Below, piece by piece: positions 54,561 through 64,000 of a DNA stretch of 64,000 nucleotides; position 1 is the first letter of the stretch, and each line of letters opens with the position of its first letter. Source of the DNA: Pegoplata infirma (lineage: Eukaryota > Arthropoda > Insecta > Diptera > Anthomyiidae); assembly GCA_963921195.1 (NCBI GenBank), contig OY992536.1, positions 329,919,038-329,983,037 of the forward strand, read 5' to 3'. The notes beneath the pieces were generated by a model, which was not told the DNA's origin, ran no database searches, and worked only from the letters and a program-made list of their open reading frames with translations. Position numbers and translations under genes: made by a program.

Positions 54561-55640
54561 GCATACATCATAGTGAGTTGTGGCACTTGTATGTTCTTAA
54601 TTCTCATTCTGTTCATTTTGTATTTCATATGAATGGTGAAGGTTGTGACCACCAAAGGCAGTTCACCAGTGGTGGACAAACCAGTTAGGTACGATCAAGT
54701 ACTTGTTCAACAGAACAGGATGTTGAGTGTATCTCCTAAATAAAAGGAACCTGACTGAAGCTTTGGTGGACGATCGATATCGATTGTCCTAATAAATAAA
54801 TACTCCTTGGGCTTCGGCTGACAGCTTTACTACTCCTGCGGCTTCGGCTGACTGCTTTACTACTCCTGCGGCTTCGGCTGACAGCTTTAATACTCCTGCG
54901 GCTTCGGTTGACAGCTTTCCTACTCCTGCGGCTTCGGCTGACAACTTTACTACTCCTGCGGCTTCGGCTGACAGCTTTACTACTCCTGCGGCTTCGGCTG
55001 ACAGCTTTACTACTCCTGCGGCTTCGGCTGACAGATTTACTACTCCTGCCGCTTCGGCTGACAGCTTTACTACTCCTGCGGCTTCGGCTGACAGCTTTGC
55101 TAATTTTTAGTAAATTTACAGGAGCTGTACCTCCGCCACAGAGGGGCTGCCAACAGAGAGTTGTAACGATTACCACCGCCTCCTGATCTAGACACAATCG
55201 GCCGATACATATACCTGCCATCGCACCAGCCGACATACCGAATCATACATCCTGATTATCACCACATGAACACCGTAACCATCGTAATAACCCGAACAAA
55301 ACCTGTCAAAGTACACACCGGCCGACGCACCGCAGTCATACCGAAACATCCAGCCTGATTATCACTATCCGAGTACCATAACCCGCATTTCGTAATAAAC
55401 CGAGTGAGAAAGAGTGGAGACGAAAGAACTGCGTTGCCAATAAATACATCGTGAAAACATATATACATATATGCATTGTGAATATTAAATATTAATTTTT
55501 AATAAAGAATATTTATTGTTAAACCCCAAAAAAGGGTAAATAACTGTGTTCTCATTACTAAAGGTTCGAGGGTCCTTAAGTAGATCCTGGCACGAGACTG
55601 AGCTACCTCAGCCACGACAAACCCCCCGTTATAAAATGTT
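54561..55640. other. G+C-richer segment around the 30-bp array, unclassified
   Basis: Contains AATAAA signals (54787, 55501), the 30-bp array and the ATACCGAA...CATCCTGATTATCAC duplication, and ends abruptly at CACGACAAACCCCCC (about 55626). Composition and structure recall a retrotransposon terminal or leader region, but no TG/CA ends, duplication or polyprotein is visible. Confidence 0.4.
54801..55100. repeat. 30-bp minisatellite, ten units, CUUCGG hairpin in each
   Basis: Ten units of TACTCCTGCGGCTTCGGCTG followed by ACAGCTTTAC, exactly 30 bp each. Because the period is a multiple of three, long frames arise on both strands: SRSRRSSKAV decapeptides on the minus strand (54736-55236) and LLLLRLRLTA on the plus strand. 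On the plus strand each unit holds CGGC-TTCG-GCTG, able to form a cUUCGg-loop hairpin. The surrounding 54560-55640 is richer in G+C than the window and contains two diverged copies of an ATACCGAA-CATCCTGATTATCAC block (about 55234 and 55350). Confidence 0.92.
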
Positions 55641-57218
55641 TGGAAAGACATCCTAAAATAATGCTACAAATAATATATACATTACCTGGTAATGTGTTAT
55701 ATAATCACCACCCATTACCAAAGTTTTTCTGGGTTGTTTTGGTTATTTTTATTTTTTTTTCTATGAATGTGTAAATGTTCTACTAAAATTTTACTAAATT
55801 TTGTTGTAATAACTACAGTTTTTTTGTTGCTAATTTCAGTTAACTTATTATTAGCAAATCATTTTTTCTAATTTTACCAAAGAAATTGTGGATTTAAAAT
55901 CAGCAAATTTTCTGGTAAATTTACAAGCTTTTTTTGCTATCATTACAGTTTATTTTTTTTGAGTGTACCATCCAAAACCGTCATCTAAAATATTGTAGTT
56001 TGTTTCATGTTAGTCGTGTTTAAAAATGTCTCCAATTTCGTACCACACAGAATACATTCAAAATTGATTATTTTTAGAACATTTTAATACTATAATCTAA
56101 ATTTTCAAGTGTTTTATATAAATGCATTTTTTCTGAAAAATATTTTTGGTATTAAGTGTTTTTTTTTTTTTTTGATATCTCAAATAAATTTCGAGAAAAT
56201 TTGAAAATTGTAAGTTTTTGCAATTCAACCGCGATTTCTGAAAAAGGTGCTGGATCGAATATTTTAATTTTTGTTGCAAAAATTTTCTTAGACCTCCCAA
56301 ATACTTATTCAAAAAAATATTTATGGTATACGCACTTTAAGGTTACGGCTTGTTTGGTCAAGATGTGCTTCCTAGATAGTGTTTTTATAACTTTTTGGAT
56401 TTGCGCAAAGAATATCGCATACAGTATAAATTCTTTCATAATTTCAAAGTGATAAAAACAAGCATGTTTATTAAAACATTTTAAGATAAAACAAAAAATT
56501 CCTTTAATATTTAACAATAAATACATATCTTAGATTGTTTATGCACTACATGGATAGATATCCCTTTTGAGCTTATTAAAATTTTACTTTCACTAATGTT
56601 GTGTTTAAAATTTCTTTAGCCAAACCATTTGCAATGACACGGCATGTCAAATTGTTTTGCGTGTTTTGCTAACAGTGAAAGCATCACGTTCGGAGTTTGA
56701 ATTTTATTAAAGCTCTTAGTTTAAATGTTTAGCAAAAATATACATGTGTATATTATGTTACTTATCAGGTATATCTCTTATTTTTTTTTTATTTTTTTGT
56801 TTACTTGTCACGTGTGAATCTAGTGGTTTTGGGCTTTTCATGTATTTTTTAACATTTGTTTAAGTGTTTTGAAGAAAAAAAATTTATGTACAAACCCATT
56901 AGAAGATTTTCTTGAAATATTTATCAACCCAATAATTTGTATAGAATGACACGCAAAGAGATTAAGAAACATCATATTCGCTAATGTATTTGTCTATAAA
57001 AAAAGCTAAGGTGGTAAATTACCGAAACCATTACGCCTGATGTTTTTATTTTTCGTTTTGCTCGTTTTCTTTTCTTATTTGATATGTAACATACTGAGCA
57101 AACAAAAAAAAAAAAAACTTAATTGAAACATTTACAACAATATTTTTTGGATAAAAATAAATTATTTAAGAAGCAGTAGTGAAAATTTTATTTGTAGAAA
57201 AATGGTGACACGAAATAA
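55641..57218. other. A+T-rich sequence, no gene seen
   Basis: 55790-55970 resembles the TTTACAAG...TTTTGAGTGTA sequence of the MITE families at 23250 and 26895. The remainder, 56000-57200, looks low-copy; frames 56156-56452 and 56305-56526 overlap on opposite strands without domains. Confidence 0.35.
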
Positions 57219-57597
57219 TGGCACTGCGAAATAACTCACAAATGAAATAAGTCCCAATGAAATAAATCCCAATGAAATAAGTTCCAATAAAAATTAATTA
57301 ACTCCACACTTTAAAAAATTAAATAACTCCCAAAGAAAAAATGAAATATGTCTAAATATTTGGGAGTTATTTAAAATAAAAATAATAACTCCCAAAAAAA
57401 AAAAATGAAAGAACTCCCAATGAAATAAGTGCCAAAGAAAATGAAATAAGTTCCCATTACAGGAATTATGTCTACATGTTCATAGTCCAAAAATTATGAA
57501 AACAATATCGTCACCTAACATGCAAAACGCCCTAACTAACAAAAAATTCAAAAACGGTATTTTGATTGATTCTTGTGTATTTTATTAAACTACACGT

Positions 57598-58319
57598 TAG
57601 CGCGTCCCGAATTCGGCTTTTTTTCGAATTTGAAAATGCTTGCCCCCTCAATAGATGGGGTTTTAGGACCCTTTTACGGGAAAAATAACAAAAAAAGTTT
57701 TGGACAAAAAACCAGTTGGCTACCAGCGGATAAAGATTGCAGTCTTAGTGCATTTTGAAAAAAAAACATTTTTTTTGTTTTTAAAAAATGTGTGCCAAAA
57801 GTTGCGCAATATACAGTACATTCCTGGAAAAATATTAATAAAATTTCCATGGAGTAATTTTGGTGCAGCGTTGCATCTTAAAGATGAAAAGTGTGACTTA
57901 ATTTTTTTTTTTTTTTTTTTTAAGCTAAATTGGTCTCAAAACCTGCGCAAAAGAGCTCACATTCGTTAAAACTGTGTCAAAGCATATTTTGAGACTAATT
58001 TAGCTTAAAAGAAAGAAAAAGTAAAAATTAAGTACACCTTTTGATCTTTAAGATGCAACGCTGCACCAAAATTACTCCATGGAAACTTTATTAATATTTT
58101 TCCTCAAATGTACTCTATATTGCGCAACTTTTGGCGTCAAATTTTTGGACAACAAAAAAAAAAAGTTTTTTCAAAATGCACTAAGATTGCAATCTTTAGT
58201 TGCTGGTAGCCAACTGGTTTTTTGTCCAAAAATTTTTTTGTTATTTTTCCCGTAAAAGGGTCCTAAATCCCCATCGTTTGGGGGGGCAAGCTAAAAATAT
58301 TTGAATTCGGGACGCGCTA
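57598..58319. mobile_element. hAT-type palindrome, 722 bp, 8-bp duplication
   Basis: Ends TAGCGCGTCCCGAATTC and inverse, flanked by CTACACGT (57590-57597; 58320-58327). Arms pair through GGGACCCTTT-like blocks, TTACTCCATGG and TTGCGCAA, turning over near 57960. The minus and plus frames inside (57573-57758, 57700-57969) are arm translations. Confidence 0.9.
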
Positions 58320-58474
58320 CTACACGTCCTTAAAAAAAATTAGAATCAAATTAATAAAACGATTAACGATTAACGATTTTATAGACAATTAAAGACATGT
58401 GAATTGGGAAAATGCCAATGAACGCAACTAGAAATATTGTTTTTTTTTAACACAAAATTTTAAAGTTTTTATGA

Positions 58475-58687
58475 GTAGAGGCCTTCGGCCGGGCTTAGGG
58501 ATTACAAAATCCATGCATTAAACCCACCCTCTCCGCAAAGTAAAGTTTTCTAGGGTAGCAGGCCTTTACGCTATCAAATTTGTTACACCTTAAAAAGGCC
58601 TGATATCCAAAATAGCTTTGGTTTACAGAGAGGGTGGGTTTACTACATGGAGTATGTAATCCCTAAGCCCGGCCCACGGCCGGCTAC
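58475..58687. mobile_element. G+C-rich foldback, 213 bp
   Basis: Ends GTAGAGGCCTTCGGCCGGGC / GGCCCACGGCCGGCTAC, then CTTAGGGATTA / TAATCCCTAAG and AACCCACCCTCTC / GAGAGGGTGGGTT. Compact and well preserved. Confidence 0.85.
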
Positions 58688-59071
58688 GCAGAAAACCTTT
58701 ATTACAAAAAAACAAATCATAGAAGTCATAATTTCGACATTTACGGTTTTGGGCGATAAGACCTTGGACGCTATGTCCGTACGCCATGTATTGTTTTCAA
58801 TTAAAATCAAATAAGTCCCACCATTTATGAAATAACTCCCAATGCTTAAAAAGAAATGAAATAACTCCCAAACTATTTTTTGTTGGGGTTTTTTTCGTTT
58901 GGAAGTTATTTCATAATAAAATAAATCCCAACAAAATTTGTTCAATAAGTCCCACTACACTGGGACTAATTTCATAATGAAATAAATCCCAAATCGTATG
59001 TAAAATTTTTGGTAGTTGTTTAATTTTTTTTGGGAGTTATTTCATTTGGGAGTTATTGCGCAGTACCAATA

Positions 59072-60425
59072 ACGGTACTGCGCAATAACTCCCAAATGAA
59101 ATAAGTCCCAATGGAGAAAAAAGTGTAATAAGTCCCAACTACAATGAAATAACTTCCACCTACAAAATAAAATAAGTGCCAAAAAAATAAGAAGTCTCAA
59201 CAAAAGAAGTCAAACAAAAAAATATATCAGTTAAGTCGAGCATGAGGATCCTGGTCTTACTTTCGGTACAATACAAACATGTTTTAATAACTGCCGAATG
59301 TGAAGTTGAAGGCTTATTTTTTTCAGAGTTTTTCGATAACATGAAAAAGTACATTGAGTGTTCTATTTGACTTCTTTCGGTTACATACAAACGTCGCGCA
59401 ATGTTTTGCACCAAATATTCAGTAACATACAAACACTTTTTAAAAAGCTCCGTTGTCGAAAAAATTGAGGCGATTTTTGTTATAAAATTTTCGGTAACAT
59501 ACACAATCGTCGCAAAAAGCGTCGCAGGCAAAAATTTGGTCCAAAAATCGCCGCGATTTTTAAAGTAAAATTGTAAAAAGTATCTTTAATAAAATATGAT
59601 ACTCTACAATTTAATTTTTTTACGCATTTTGCTTACATCGCACGAACTATTAGCCTTTGACAACCCCTAGTGAAATTTTATGGAGAAAATGTTTTTGGAA
59701 CATTTTTTTACCCCTTTAAATACATCTTTTAATGGTTTTTTATGATAATTGTTTTTAAAACCTAAGAAACACGAGAACAATATTTTTATCTCCACTATCT
59801 GACAAGAGAGAATTTTTCTATATTACAAAAAACAATTTTTTGGAATTTTTCGAAATCTCGAATTGATGTAGAAACACTGGTATTTTATTTTTATTTTTTT
59901 GCCCAACTGTCAGAATTTTTTGTTCCGGTTTTCCGGCGTTGAAATAACCGATACTCATATTTTATTAATTTCACTTTGGCTTTCTGAATTTTTGTTTATT
60001 TTTTTGGGGTTTTTTAAATTTCAATTAATCACTTCTTAATTTCAATTTGAATTTCTGAATTTTCAATGTTTTTTTTTTTTTTTTTTTAATAAAATTTCAG
60101 AACTTCAAAAATGTTTTCTGTTTTTAAATTTGGGTTCTTAATTTAAATTGATTTCTCAATTTCAATTACATTTTTCTGAATTTCGACTGGGTTTTCCAAA
60201 CTTTAATTGGATTTTCCGAATTTCAATTGGAATTTTTGAATTTAAATTAATATTTTGTTAATTTCAATTTGGATTTCTGAATTTCGACTAAATTTTCTAA
60301 ACTTTAACTGGGATTTCTAAATTCCAATTAATATTTTCTTAATTTAATGGGATTCCTGAATTTTAGTAAGTCCCGAGAAAAATAAAATTAAATAAGGCAC
60401 AAGAAATGACTCCCAACAATTTGAC
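59072..60425. mobile_element. Second GGTACTGCG end abutting the first
   Basis: 59072 onward repeats the end of the previous element in opposite orientation: GGTACTGCGCAATAACTCCC and ATGAAATAAGTCCCA units, so the two ends form a palindrome around AATAAC. A loose partner (AAATAAGGCACAAGAAATGA, about 60390) may be the far end. The middle has ~65-bp units with TTCGGTAACATACAAAC (59265-59510), which create a minus-strand frame with YVTE repeats, and a relic of the GACAACCCCTAGTGAAATTT block (about 59660). Confidence 0.5.
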
Positions 60426-60629
60426 AATGAATTATGAATATAGAAATTGTTTACATGGAAATTATTTAATTATTGTGCAAATAAATGTAGAAGAATCATT
60501 ATTCAGAAGAACAACAATGTCAATTAATATCAGTAAAAAATATTACGTTTGTCGCAAGGCGAGTTTTTGTTAAAAATGTCGAGTTCTTCAAACAATAGTT
60601 TTTATTGACAGCTCTTCTCACTTATAAAA
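59700..60629. repeat. AATTTCAATTGGATTTTCTG-type degenerate repeats
   Basis: Loosely periodic TTTCAATT-TTTCTGAAT units of about 30 bp at 59985-60370. No gene. Confidence 0.55.
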
Positions 60630-61097
60630 TTTTTGTATGTAGGCAAGTCTTTTCTTTTGAAGAGAATCTTTTGAAGGGATTTGAAAACATATGAGAGACT
60701 TTAACAAAAATATTAAAATGTTGAAAAAAAATGCTAAAAAAAATTTAAAACAGTGCTAGTCTAGCACTTCCAAAACTTTAGTGCTAAAGGGAGGCATACA
60801 CGGTACTGCATGCAGTACAATTTGCTGGATGGACTAGTGGATTTTGTTTTTGTAATGGTCGTCCAACAAGCCCATACACGATCAAAATCGCATTTTCATT
60901 CAGCAAATTGTACAGCATGCAGTACCGTGTATGCCCCCCTTTAGCACTAAAGTTTGGAAGTGCTAGAGTAGCACTTTTTTAAATTTGTTTAGCATTTTTT
61001 TTCAACATTTTAATATTTTTGTTAAAGTCTCTCATATGTTTTCAAATCCCTTCAAAGATTCTCTTCAAAAGAAAAGACTTGAATACATACAAAAAAA
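60630..61097. mobile_element. Palindrome, 468 bp
   Basis: TTTTTGTATGTAGGCAAGTC (left) pairs with the right end GACTTGAATACATACAAAA; GGCATACACGGTACTGCATG pairs with CATGCAGTACCGTGTATGCC. Arms match for about 200 bp and turn over near 60865. Confidence 0.9.
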
Positions 61098-61557
61098 TTG
61101 CTAGATCTAGCATCACTGTTATGATTGCATTATTAAATCTCATAGTACGTATGAGCAATATTTAATAAAATATATATGTGCATCATACGCCTAGTTGGAC
61201 AAATAGTAAATAAAAAAATATACATCATACGCCTTGTTTCACCAAATAACAGACATTTTTATACAGTCAACAAAATATCAAAAACCCAGCATTTTAATTA
61301 TATTTCCAGACAAAAATTCCGCTGAAAAAAAATCTGTTTCAGTACTCTTATAGTAACTCTTATTCTTCTACTTCATATTCTAAAATCTAAACATAATTTT
61401 TTTAAATATCCCACCGAGAAAACTGTTTTAGTTTTCTTTTTTTGGAAATTTTTTTTAATTTAAAAAATTTGTTTTGATTACCATCAATATATTTTATAAC
61501 CTGTTTTACTAGAAATCTGTTTTAAAAAAAAATGTCCTTGGTTTCACAAGAATCATA
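61098..61557. other. A+T-rich spacer with CATACGCC motifs
   Basis: CATCATACGCC appears at about 61182 and 61231 and GTACGTATGAG at 61147, like the short hairpin family elsewhere. No gene. Confidence 0.4.
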
Positions 61558-62217
61558 CCCTGCAAACAATAGGGCGATATATCGCCGAAAAGATATTGCG
61601 GCGATACGAAAATTTATCATTTCAATAAAAAATCAAAGTAGTATTTTTATTATATCGCCGTTTTCTCATACGAACGATATTTTGGCGATAAACAAAATAA
61701 AAAATATTTAAAATTTTTATTTCATTGTCAATATAAAATAAAATAATTTATCAAGCACAAAAAGAAATCTTTGAAAGAATATGTATAAATTTGGCCGAAA
61801 ACCACAAATGTGATTTTAATAAAAAATTCAGCGAATGTTGCGGATATATTTTTCAGGTGGATGCAAATGTTTTTAGTCTTGTTAACATGACCAAAATATG
61901 AATGAAACAAATAATGTCTATTTTCAGCTTCAGGGAATCGATATAGCTGTATCGCCGGTTTATCATTTAGGTGATATTCCAGCGATACATACAAATCAAT
62001 TTTTTTTTTTTTTTTCATTTATATGAATATCTGGCGATATTGCCCTTTTATCGCCAAGACGAATCGTTTTCGTATCGCCGGGATGTATTGCCGTCGGGTA
62101 ACAGTTTCTCCCGAAAGGTGTATCGCCGGCAATACGAATTCGATAATTGCCGCAATAACATTTATCGTATCGGCAATACAACCGGCGAATCGATGTCGTA
62201 TCGTTTTGTTTGCAGGG
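61558..62217. mobile_element. CCCTGCAAACA-ended transposon, first of a tandem pair
   Basis: Left end CCCTGCAAACAATAGGGCGA, right end TTTTGTTTGCAGGG. About ten GGCGAT/ATCGCC hexamers lie mostly near the ends (GGCGATATATCGCC at the left end; TATCGCC near 61950, 62049, 62077 and 62120). Interior A+T-rich without a transposase. The plus and minus frames in the right third (61971-62369, 61996-62226, 62023-62289) translate the ATCGCC repeats. Confidence 0.85.
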
Positions 62218-62218
62218 T

Positions 62219-62872
62219 CCCTGCAAACAATAGGGCGATATATTGCCGAAAAGATATTGCGGCGATACGAAAATTTATCATTTCAATAAAAAATCAAAGT
62301 AGTATTTTTATTATATCGCCGTTTTCTCATATGAACGATATTTTTGCGATAAACAAAAAAAAATATTGAAAATTTTTATTTCTTTGTCAATTTAAAATAA
62401 AATATTTTACTAAGCACAACAAGAAATCTTTGAAAGAATATAAATTTGGCCGAAAAACACAAATGTGCATTCCAAGATAAAATAAATAATTCAGCGAATG
62501 TTGCGGATATGTTTTTCAGGTGAATGCAAATGTGTTTAGTCCTGTTAACATGACCAAAATATGAATGAAAAAAATAATGTCTATTTTCAGCTTCAGAGAA
62601 TCGATATAGCTGTATCGCCGGTTTATCATTTTGGTGATATTCCGGCGATACATACAAATCTATTATTTTTTGTTTATACTATTATCTGGCGATATTGCCC
62701 TTTTATCGCCAAGACGAATCGTTTTCGTATCGCCGGGATGTATTGCCGTCGAGTAACAGTTTCTCCCGAAAGGTGTATCGCCGGCGATACGAATTCGATA
62801 ATTGCCGCAATAACATTTATCGTATCGGCAATACAACCGGTGAATCGATGTCGTATCGTTTTGTTTGCAGGG
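62219..62872. mobile_element. CCCTGCAAACA-ended transposon, second of a tandem pair
   Basis: Same orientation as the first copy, separated from it by a single T, and about 95% alike by eye, with small indels (for example near 62470-62480). Ends CCCTGCAAACAATAGGGCGA / TTTTGTTTGCAGGG. Confidence 0.85.
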
Positions 62873-64000
62873 GTATAATTGATTTTATTTTTTATTCAAA
62901 CACACACACACGATTTTTTCATATTACACATTTATAATAAAAATAAAATATTTATTTATGTCTCAGTGTTGACATGCTCTTAAATCCCAATCATAATTTT
63001 AACAATTAATTTAAATCTGTTTCATTACATTCGAATACATGTTTACATAAGAAATTGTAATAAACGATACAAATAAAAAAGCAAATGAAGAAAAACAAAT
63101 TATGAGATGTAATTATATATTATAAATAACTTGGGGAAGTGTTTAACGTAAATACACCGAACAAAAAGTAAATGTAATAAAAATTGCTACAGTTTTTTTT
63201 GTTATGTGATACTGATAGGTTTTTTTGTTTTTCTTTTCTTTTTTGCCAGAAAATAAATGATGATAAATAATTTGTTGTATGTATGTGTGTATGTATGTGT
63301 GTTTTATAATACAACACACACTTGTGCACTCACAAGAAAACAATATTTCACCTGTGTGAGAATGCAGACAACAAACAATACAATCGTAAATAAATAAATA
63401 AACACTTGAAAAAAGTGCGTATTTTCTTTTATATAGAGATTTACTATTCCATACACAAATAAACGCACATACATACTTTGTAACAAAAATTATATAGGTA
63501 TACCTATAGATGATAAACACAAAACCACCCGTAGCAAACAAAAAATCCCAAATACACATATACCATAATGTTTCTTTCAACAAATAATAATAATGATGAT
63601 GATGGTGTTGTTGGTGGTGGTGTTGGTTTTTTTTTTTTTGGTTGTTTCGCTTTTTGTTGTTTTTCATTGCTTGCTAGTAGTATTTTCTATGTATTATGTA
63701 CACACAGGGAAAAAATTATTTGGAACTCAGTTAAAACTCCTCAAATTTGGTTTCAGATTATAAGTTTTAGTTACAACTATTTAAATTCAATTACCATGAT
63801 TCAAAAAACAAATTTTAAACCAAATATCAGAACAAATTATCAAAAAACAGTCACATTTTCAAAAAATATTGGTTGCAGTTATCAATTTGAAAAAAATATT
63901 ATTTCAAAAACCTTCATAATAACCCGAACTATTCATTTATATTTTGTTTTTTAATGCAATAAATTTTTAATAACAAGCACAGAATATTAGTTTAGTATTA
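62873..64000. other. A+T-rich right flank, no gene seen
   Basis: Simple-sequence tracts: TGTATGTGTGTATGTATG (about 63277-63300), a GATGATGATGG/TGGTGGTGG run (63594-63624) that gives a poly-His/Asn frame on the minus strand (63143-63667), and T runs. ACACACAGGGAAAAAATTAT at 63700 may open another ACACAG-type element that leaves the window. Confidence 0.4.

Larger units (their letters stand above)
57219..59066. mobile_element. GGYACTGCG-ended TIR element with AATAACTCCCAA repeats
   Basis: Left end GGCACTGCGAAATAACTC, right end (inverted) GGTACTGCGCAATAACTC. Flanks AATAAT and AATAAC suggest a 6-bp duplication. Subterminal arrays of ATGAAATAASTCCCA units lie at 57230-57475 and 58800-59060. Interior holds palindromes 57598-58319 and 58475-58687. 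Confidence 0.7.

Noticed and set aside
54736..55236. 166-residue SRSRRSSKAV-rich frame (minus)
   Set aside because: The 30-bp period is a multiple of three, so both strands stay open; the non-repeat parts show no domain. Kept as a repeat, with the coding idea noted only as a check.
59160..59531. 123-residue frame with YVTE repeats (minus)
   Set aside because: Arises from imperfect ~65-bp TTCGGTAACATACAAAC units next to a transposon end; no known domain.
61971..62937. Arginine/isoleucine-rich frames, several overlapping
   Set aside because: They translate the ATCGCC-rich ends, occur in both copies and in several phases, and one crosses the junction between elements.
63143..63667. 174-residue frame with His/Gln repeats (minus)
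   Set aside because: Comes from trinucleotide and GTAT-type simple repeats and A/T runs; no start context or domain.

Overview
This 64 kb window looks like repeat-dominated, gene-poor DNA from a higher fly (Diptera; a calyptrate such as a blowfly, house fly or stable fly is my guess). The evidence is the strong A+T bias, several copies of a dipteran mini-me/DINE-type repeat with a (GTCY)n core, short ~60-nt introns, and a TATA plus arthropod-type initiator promoter in one element. I recognise no conserved host gene, rRNA or intact tRNA. Most open frames are low-complexity translations of repeats. One 200-bp run of N (12755-12954) is an assembly gap.

The dominant theme is long inverted repeats, nested several levels deep. 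The left end (1-506) is a 20/21-bp minisatellite. A decayed LINE reverse transcriptase follows (1053-1351), then a 1.3-kb foldback with an ACCT target duplication (2171-3508), then a 3.3-kb hAT-type element with a perfect 8-bp duplication (3617-6897) that holds two further inverted-repeat elements and a mini-me copy. From 8 to 19 kb lie TA-duplicating CCCAG-ended elements, MITEs, foldbacks and a deep nest (13.9-19.2 kb). One CCCAG element carries a two-exon reading frame resembling a DUF4806-type domain (17896-18154, minus). The segment 20.2-22.4 kb looks like low-copy host DNA and holds the only other plausible spliced small gene (20814-21125, plus).

The most striking object is a TG...CA element with a 4-bp duplication (22424-24638), probably a solo LTR. 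It is inserted in a mini-me copy and itself carries a Tc1/mariner-like MITE. Its minus-strand promoter reads through about ten regularly spaced hairpins that share one loop but have different, complementary stems, which suggests selection on an RNA fold.

From 27 to 38 kb are a CCCAG element, two Helitrons with diagnostic ends (29162-30402; 34206-37052), a large interrupted foldback (about 32050-38290), an 86-bp tandem array and a ~204-bp array in which each unit has a tRNA-like B box. From 39 to 51.5 kb are mini-me copies, a CATATATG-rich palindrome, a nested foldback (42378-45233), a 35-bp minisatellite split by an element with tRNA-like arms, and a nearly perfect 2.1-kb palindrome with an 8-bp duplication (49326-51437). 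From 54 to 64 kb are a 30-bp minisatellite with UUCG-type hairpins, a TIR element with nested palindromes, a second hAT-type palindrome (57598-58319), and a head-to-tail pair of ATCGCC-rich transposons (61558-62872).

No multi-gene pathway is present. The interest lies in transposon biology: nested foldbacks, paralogous empty sites inside the window, possible hairpin RNA sources, and captured tRNA-like or protein-coding fragments. Coordinates of TIR elements were read by eye; those with a target duplication are the firmest.
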